DNA of 64,000 bases. Source: Glomus cerebriforme (lineage: Eukaryota; Glomeromycota; Glomeromycetes; Glomerales; Glomeraceae). The position numbers were made by a program, and so were the translations under genes. The notes below the pieces were generated by a model. The model did no database searches. It was given only the letters and a program-made list of their open reading frames with translations, and had not been told where the DNA came from. The stretch lies in NCBI GenBank assembly GCA_003550305.1, contig QKYT01000024.1, forward strand, positions 166,672 to 230,671. The letters run 5' to 3'. Shown one piece after another: positions 60,111 through 64,000 of the stretch (positions within the stretch are counted from its first letter, which is position 1; each line of letters begins with the position of its first letter).

Positions 60111-61830
60111 TTTGATATTTTATCAAAATAAAATGTATTGAAGCATATTTCTATTTTTAATTTTTAAATATATGATGAAACATTATAAGAAATTCTCTCA
60201 TTCTGATTTAATTATTTGTTTAAACAAAAAAGTAAAATTTCGGCCCAATACGGGAAATCGGAATTTCGGTTTAACAAATGGTTCATTTTAATTAGGAAGG
60301 GACGAACTAAGTTAGAACGGTCTTGGCACCGCAATATTAGCTATATTTGGTTAAAAAAAATATTAATCAAATAGGTTTAACGATTTAAAGATGATCGCGT
60401 AGCAAATAATCATGCATCTTTCATAATTTTATACTGTCAATATTATGTATGATATGCGTAAAACATCGAAAAACACTGTCAAAATCTTTCGTGAGAAAAT
60501 TGTGAAAGGAATTAAAATTTCTCTGATAGTGTTAAATCATACCCCTTTTCAATAATGTATGTAATAAGGTATTAATTATAATTTAATTATTTGTTTAATT
60601 GAATAACAAAATACGGGAAATCCGTAATTTTTTTTTTATTATTATTATTCATCGAGGACATTTAAGACCTTGCTAAAAAAGTTTATTTAAAATCATATAC
60701 TGTAAGCGAGAATTACCTATATTGGGTTTATCTAGTGTTTATCCATCAGGAAAGTTATTGTAAGTTTTGCATTAGGGTTGCATTAGGCTGCATGACATAA
60801 TCTCATGCAAAGATGCGTGATATTTTTGATGAATGGGTGAAGGCTTTGTCAAATTTAAATACTGCGAACCATTAAAAAACATTATCGCGGCATAAAAGAA
60901 AGAAACCTGTATTTAGTCTCATTTTCTATTTTTAATTTTTTTATTGAATGAAACATTTTTAAAAAATTTTGTACTAATTTAATTATTTGTTTGTTGTATA
61001 GATACGAGAATTTTTCTAAAGAGAAATATATGTTTCATTTTTTAGAAAATAGAAGGTTATTATAATAAAAAAGTTATTTACAATAAATTATATAAACATA
61101 ACATAAACGAGGAATTGCATGGCTAAATATATAAAGATATTGAATTATTCTATATTAGTAGGTTTGGTTGCATTAGGGCTGCATTAGGGTTGCATTAAGG
61201 TTGCGTAAGTTTAAGGTTTTCTCATTATTTATAAAAGTTTTAATTTTAATATCATGCAAACCTTAAATATGAATTCGAAAGTAAAATAATGCAAAGATGC
61301 GTGATTTTTGATTAATGGCGAATATAAAGGGAATTGGATTTTTTTATTTAAATATTGCAAAACATTAAAAACACCATCACGATTATGGTATAGAGAAAAG
61401 TTGTGAAAGGGACCTGTATTTAATCACATTTCTATTTTTAATTTTTTTTTAATTTTTATTGTATGAAAATTTTTAAAAATTAATTCTAATTAAAATTGGT
61501 TGTTTGTATAAAAATGAGAATTTTTCTAAAGAGAAATACTGTATACTGTATTTTTCAATTTTAACAGCTGAAATAATCAAGTTACTAAAAAAGTTATTTA
61601 CAATAAATAATATAAACGAGAATTATTTTAATATAAAGACATTGAATTATTCTATATTCATTTGTCATTTTGTAAGATTGCATTAAAGTTGCATTAGAGT
61701 TGCGTAAGTTTAAGGTTTTCTCATTATTCATAAAAGTTTTAATATTTAATATTATGCAAACCTTAAATCTGAATTCAGAAGTAAAATAATATTTTTGATT
61801 AATGGCGAATGTGAAGGGAAATGTGATTTT
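60110..61830. repeat. Degenerate tandem repeat, about four units of ~380-520 bp
   Basis: Units recur in the same order: a (TTTAATTATTTGTTT..) segment near 60207, 60581, 60979 and 61485, and GAGAATTTTTCTAAAGAGAAA near 61010 and 61515. A run of GCATTAGGGTTGCATTAGG-like steps lies near 60770, 61170 and 61680, and GTGAAAGG..CCTGTATTTA near 60502, 60890 and 61395. The copies nearest the right side are the most similar. No coding frame is conserved across units. Confidence 0.65.
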
Positions 61831-64000
61831 TTTTGTTCTTTGTTAACAGATAGTATTTTAGGTTCGTTACGTAAGATTGGAGATAATTTACATACTGTAA
61901 TAAATACAACATTGATTTCTATCGTACATTAAATTAAATATCTTTTCTTTCATGATTTCTTTCAAAAACGTTTTTTTTTTCTTTTTTGAGCCAATTGAAC
62001 TGTCACTGCATTAATTGTCACATAATAATTAACGCCTATTCTAATAATAGAAATATTTATTTATGCGCATGTGTGACAAATAAATCTCTTCGCCTGAAGC
62101 AGAAATAGGAAAAAAATAATAAGTCTAAATTTGGCAGTGTACTATTTTCTAAATTTGAACCATTTATTAATTTCGACTAAAAAGGTAAAATATAATCAGA
62201 AAAGATTAAGACTTCGTTTAAAAATGATTTAATTTTAACTAATATAATTTGATTGAAATCTTGAATTTTGGATACAAGATTTATAATTTTGGATTATTTT
62301 ATTTCATGTGCAGCCCGAAAATTTGTTGGCTTCGACACAAACACGAGAATTATGAAATTTTATTTTTTTTTTTTTTNNNNNNNNNNNNNNNNNNNNNNNN
62401 NNNNNNNNNNNNNNNNNNNNNNNNNNNNNNNNNNNNNNNNNNNNNNNNNNNNNNNNNNNNNNNNNNNNNNNNNNNNNNNNNNNNNNNNNNNNNNNNNNNN
62501 NNNNNNNNNNNNNNNNNNNNNNNNNNNNNNNNNNNNNNNNNNNNNNNNNNNNNNNNNNNNNNNNNNNNNNNNNNNNNNNNNNNNNNNNNNNNNNNNNNNN
62601 NNNNNNNNNNNNNNNNNNNNNNNNNNNNNNNNNNNNNNNNNNNNAATCGTTAAAAGAAACAAGTTTTTTTTTTTTTGAAAAAAAAAAAAAGCTGCGGAAT
62701 CTTAACCCTATTGCAAAAGGAGAATATAGTCATATGAAATAATCGGAAGGGTTGTGTGACATTAAAAATTGATCATCTGACAAAATCTTATGCGTTACAA
62801 AATTAAACAGCCCATTTACGGCATTTTACAGGTTTTTTTTAGTATTCTAGAAATAGTTATCAAAGCTAAATTTCTCCGAGGGGAGGATTAAATAAATTAA
62901 GCAATACCAGATACGGATTTTCATAACTAAACCTATAATCCTTATTTATTGAAATATACAAATTAAGTTAACTCGTTATCCCTTAATTACAGAATTAGAT
63001 AAAAAAGCTTCCGAATGACTCAATGACTCATAACTAAGATCATAGACAAGGGGGATTCCGTTTATTTATTACTAGCATTAATATACATAATTAATGATCA
63101 CACCACTTATCCACTATTATTAGTTTTTTTTCCTGTACAATCATGTGTCGTTTATTGGTTTATGCTACGCATCTCATTAATATTAGAAAGAAAATGACTC
63201 ATTTTTAACGTAGATTAATTAAAAGATAACTATATTTGTTTATTTATTTTCAAACAATCCTTTTAATTACCAATGCTCATTTTTAATTGTTCTTGTAAAA
63301 CTTGTTTTTCGACCGAAGGTACTGATCTTACGTATGCCATATACGTAAGAGTGATTTGTGCCAACAATGTGCAAAGTTGGTCCAACGTGGTTCATTCCTT
63401 TCAAAATTACTTTGATCATTAAAAATTAATTTATCCTTTTTTAATTCCTTTCAGGTTTTGTATCATGTTCAAATTTCTTTCTTTTCCCGCCTAAATCAAG
63501 TCATTGTCATCTAATATTTACAAACAAAAAAAAAAGGCTTGTTTAACAATGTGGTCTTTTTTTGGAATTTTTTTTTTTCTTTTCCTTTTTTTTCAAAAAA
63601 AAAAATTAATTACTCCTTTGTATTATTATCATTTAAATATCAGGACTTTATTAGTTTATTGTCGTAATAATCATGCAAAGTCGTCATTAAAGGAGAACGT
63701 TTGCATCATCACCTATGTAGAGAGAGTTAATCGCTAAAAATAGAAAAAAAAAAATTTTTTTTTTTTGAGTTTATATTTGCTGATTGCTGATTGCTGTATA
63801 TACACATGATTGCACAAAGATTTACTGTAATCGGGTAAAAATTCGGGAAATGAGTCATTTAATAAATTAGTATAACAAATTTTATATTTATTATATTTAC
63901 TACTTTAGGTAATTTCTTTATGGTGATAAAGTTTCAACAGATCTACAAACTTTAAATTATCGTATATATACCTAATATAAATCTAATCTGAAAGAAACAC
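61831..64000. other. AT-rich spacer to window end
   Basis: It holds an assembly gap (62377-62644) and no gene that I can support. The open stretch at 63504-63737 is low-complexity. Confidence 0.5.
62377..62644. other. Assembly gap (268 N)
   Basis: An N run preceded by a T homopolymer and followed, 20 bp on, by another T run and an A run. The homopolymers probably broke the assembly. Confidence 0.99.

Overview
The window is eukaryotic and fungal. It is strongly AT-rich, with short GT...AG introns that mostly end in TTAG or ATAG. It carries intron-rich housekeeping genes and a large load of transposon debris. F-box/LRR genes with decayed copies, a SPRY-domain gene, a kinase C-terminal relic of the tandem-kinase type, P450 fragments and very AT-rich spacers together suggest an arbuscular mycorrhizal fungus (Glomeromycotina, Rhizophagus-like). 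That assignment is inference from gene style; no marker gene proves it.

Layout. 1-827: 3' part of a cytochrome P450 gene, cut by the window edge. 3.6-5.0 kb: a decayed second P450 on the minus strand, split by a 257-bp inverted-repeat element with an 8-bp target duplication. 5.2-11.55 kb: two copies of one ~2.0-kb poly(A)-tailed retroelement in opposite orientations, each with a 17-19 bp target duplication and each broken by a different nested DNA element, with an 839-bp palindromic element between them. 11.95-15.7 kb: one intact F-box/LRR gene followed by two decayed relatives. 17.4-18.5 kb: a six-exon SPRY gene (minus). 24.5-26 kb: DNA-transposon remnants. 26.4-26.7 kb: a two-exon gene for a small secreted cysteine-rich protein. 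29.5-30.6 kb: a Tc1/mariner element with an assembly gap.

20-49.5 kb holds the least expected feature: ten dispersed short genes (50-70 codons), nine on the minus strand and one on the plus strand. They encode small proteins with an Arg/Gln-rich N-terminus and a shared C-terminal end of the form F-x-N-Q-L-F-N-G-S-P-F-(Y). I do not recognise the family. Part of the array arose by a ~5.9-kb tandem segmental duplication (36.7-41.3 kb and 42.6-47.7 kb). A kinase C-terminal relic sits at the distal breakpoint, where the third family member of the second unit has been lost.

50.9-59.7 kb is a conventional gene block: ILV3 (dihydroxy-acid dehydratase, ten exons, minus), an intronless seven-span membrane protein (minus) and KEX1 (prohormone-type carboxypeptidase, 21 exons, plus). 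The rest (59.7-64 kb) is AT-rich spacer with a degenerate tandem repeat and a second assembly gap.

The genes do not form an operon-like pathway. One functional link is plausible but unproven: the cysteine-rich secreted protein has a Lys-Arg Kex2-type site, and KEX1 trims basic residues left by Kex2 cleavage.
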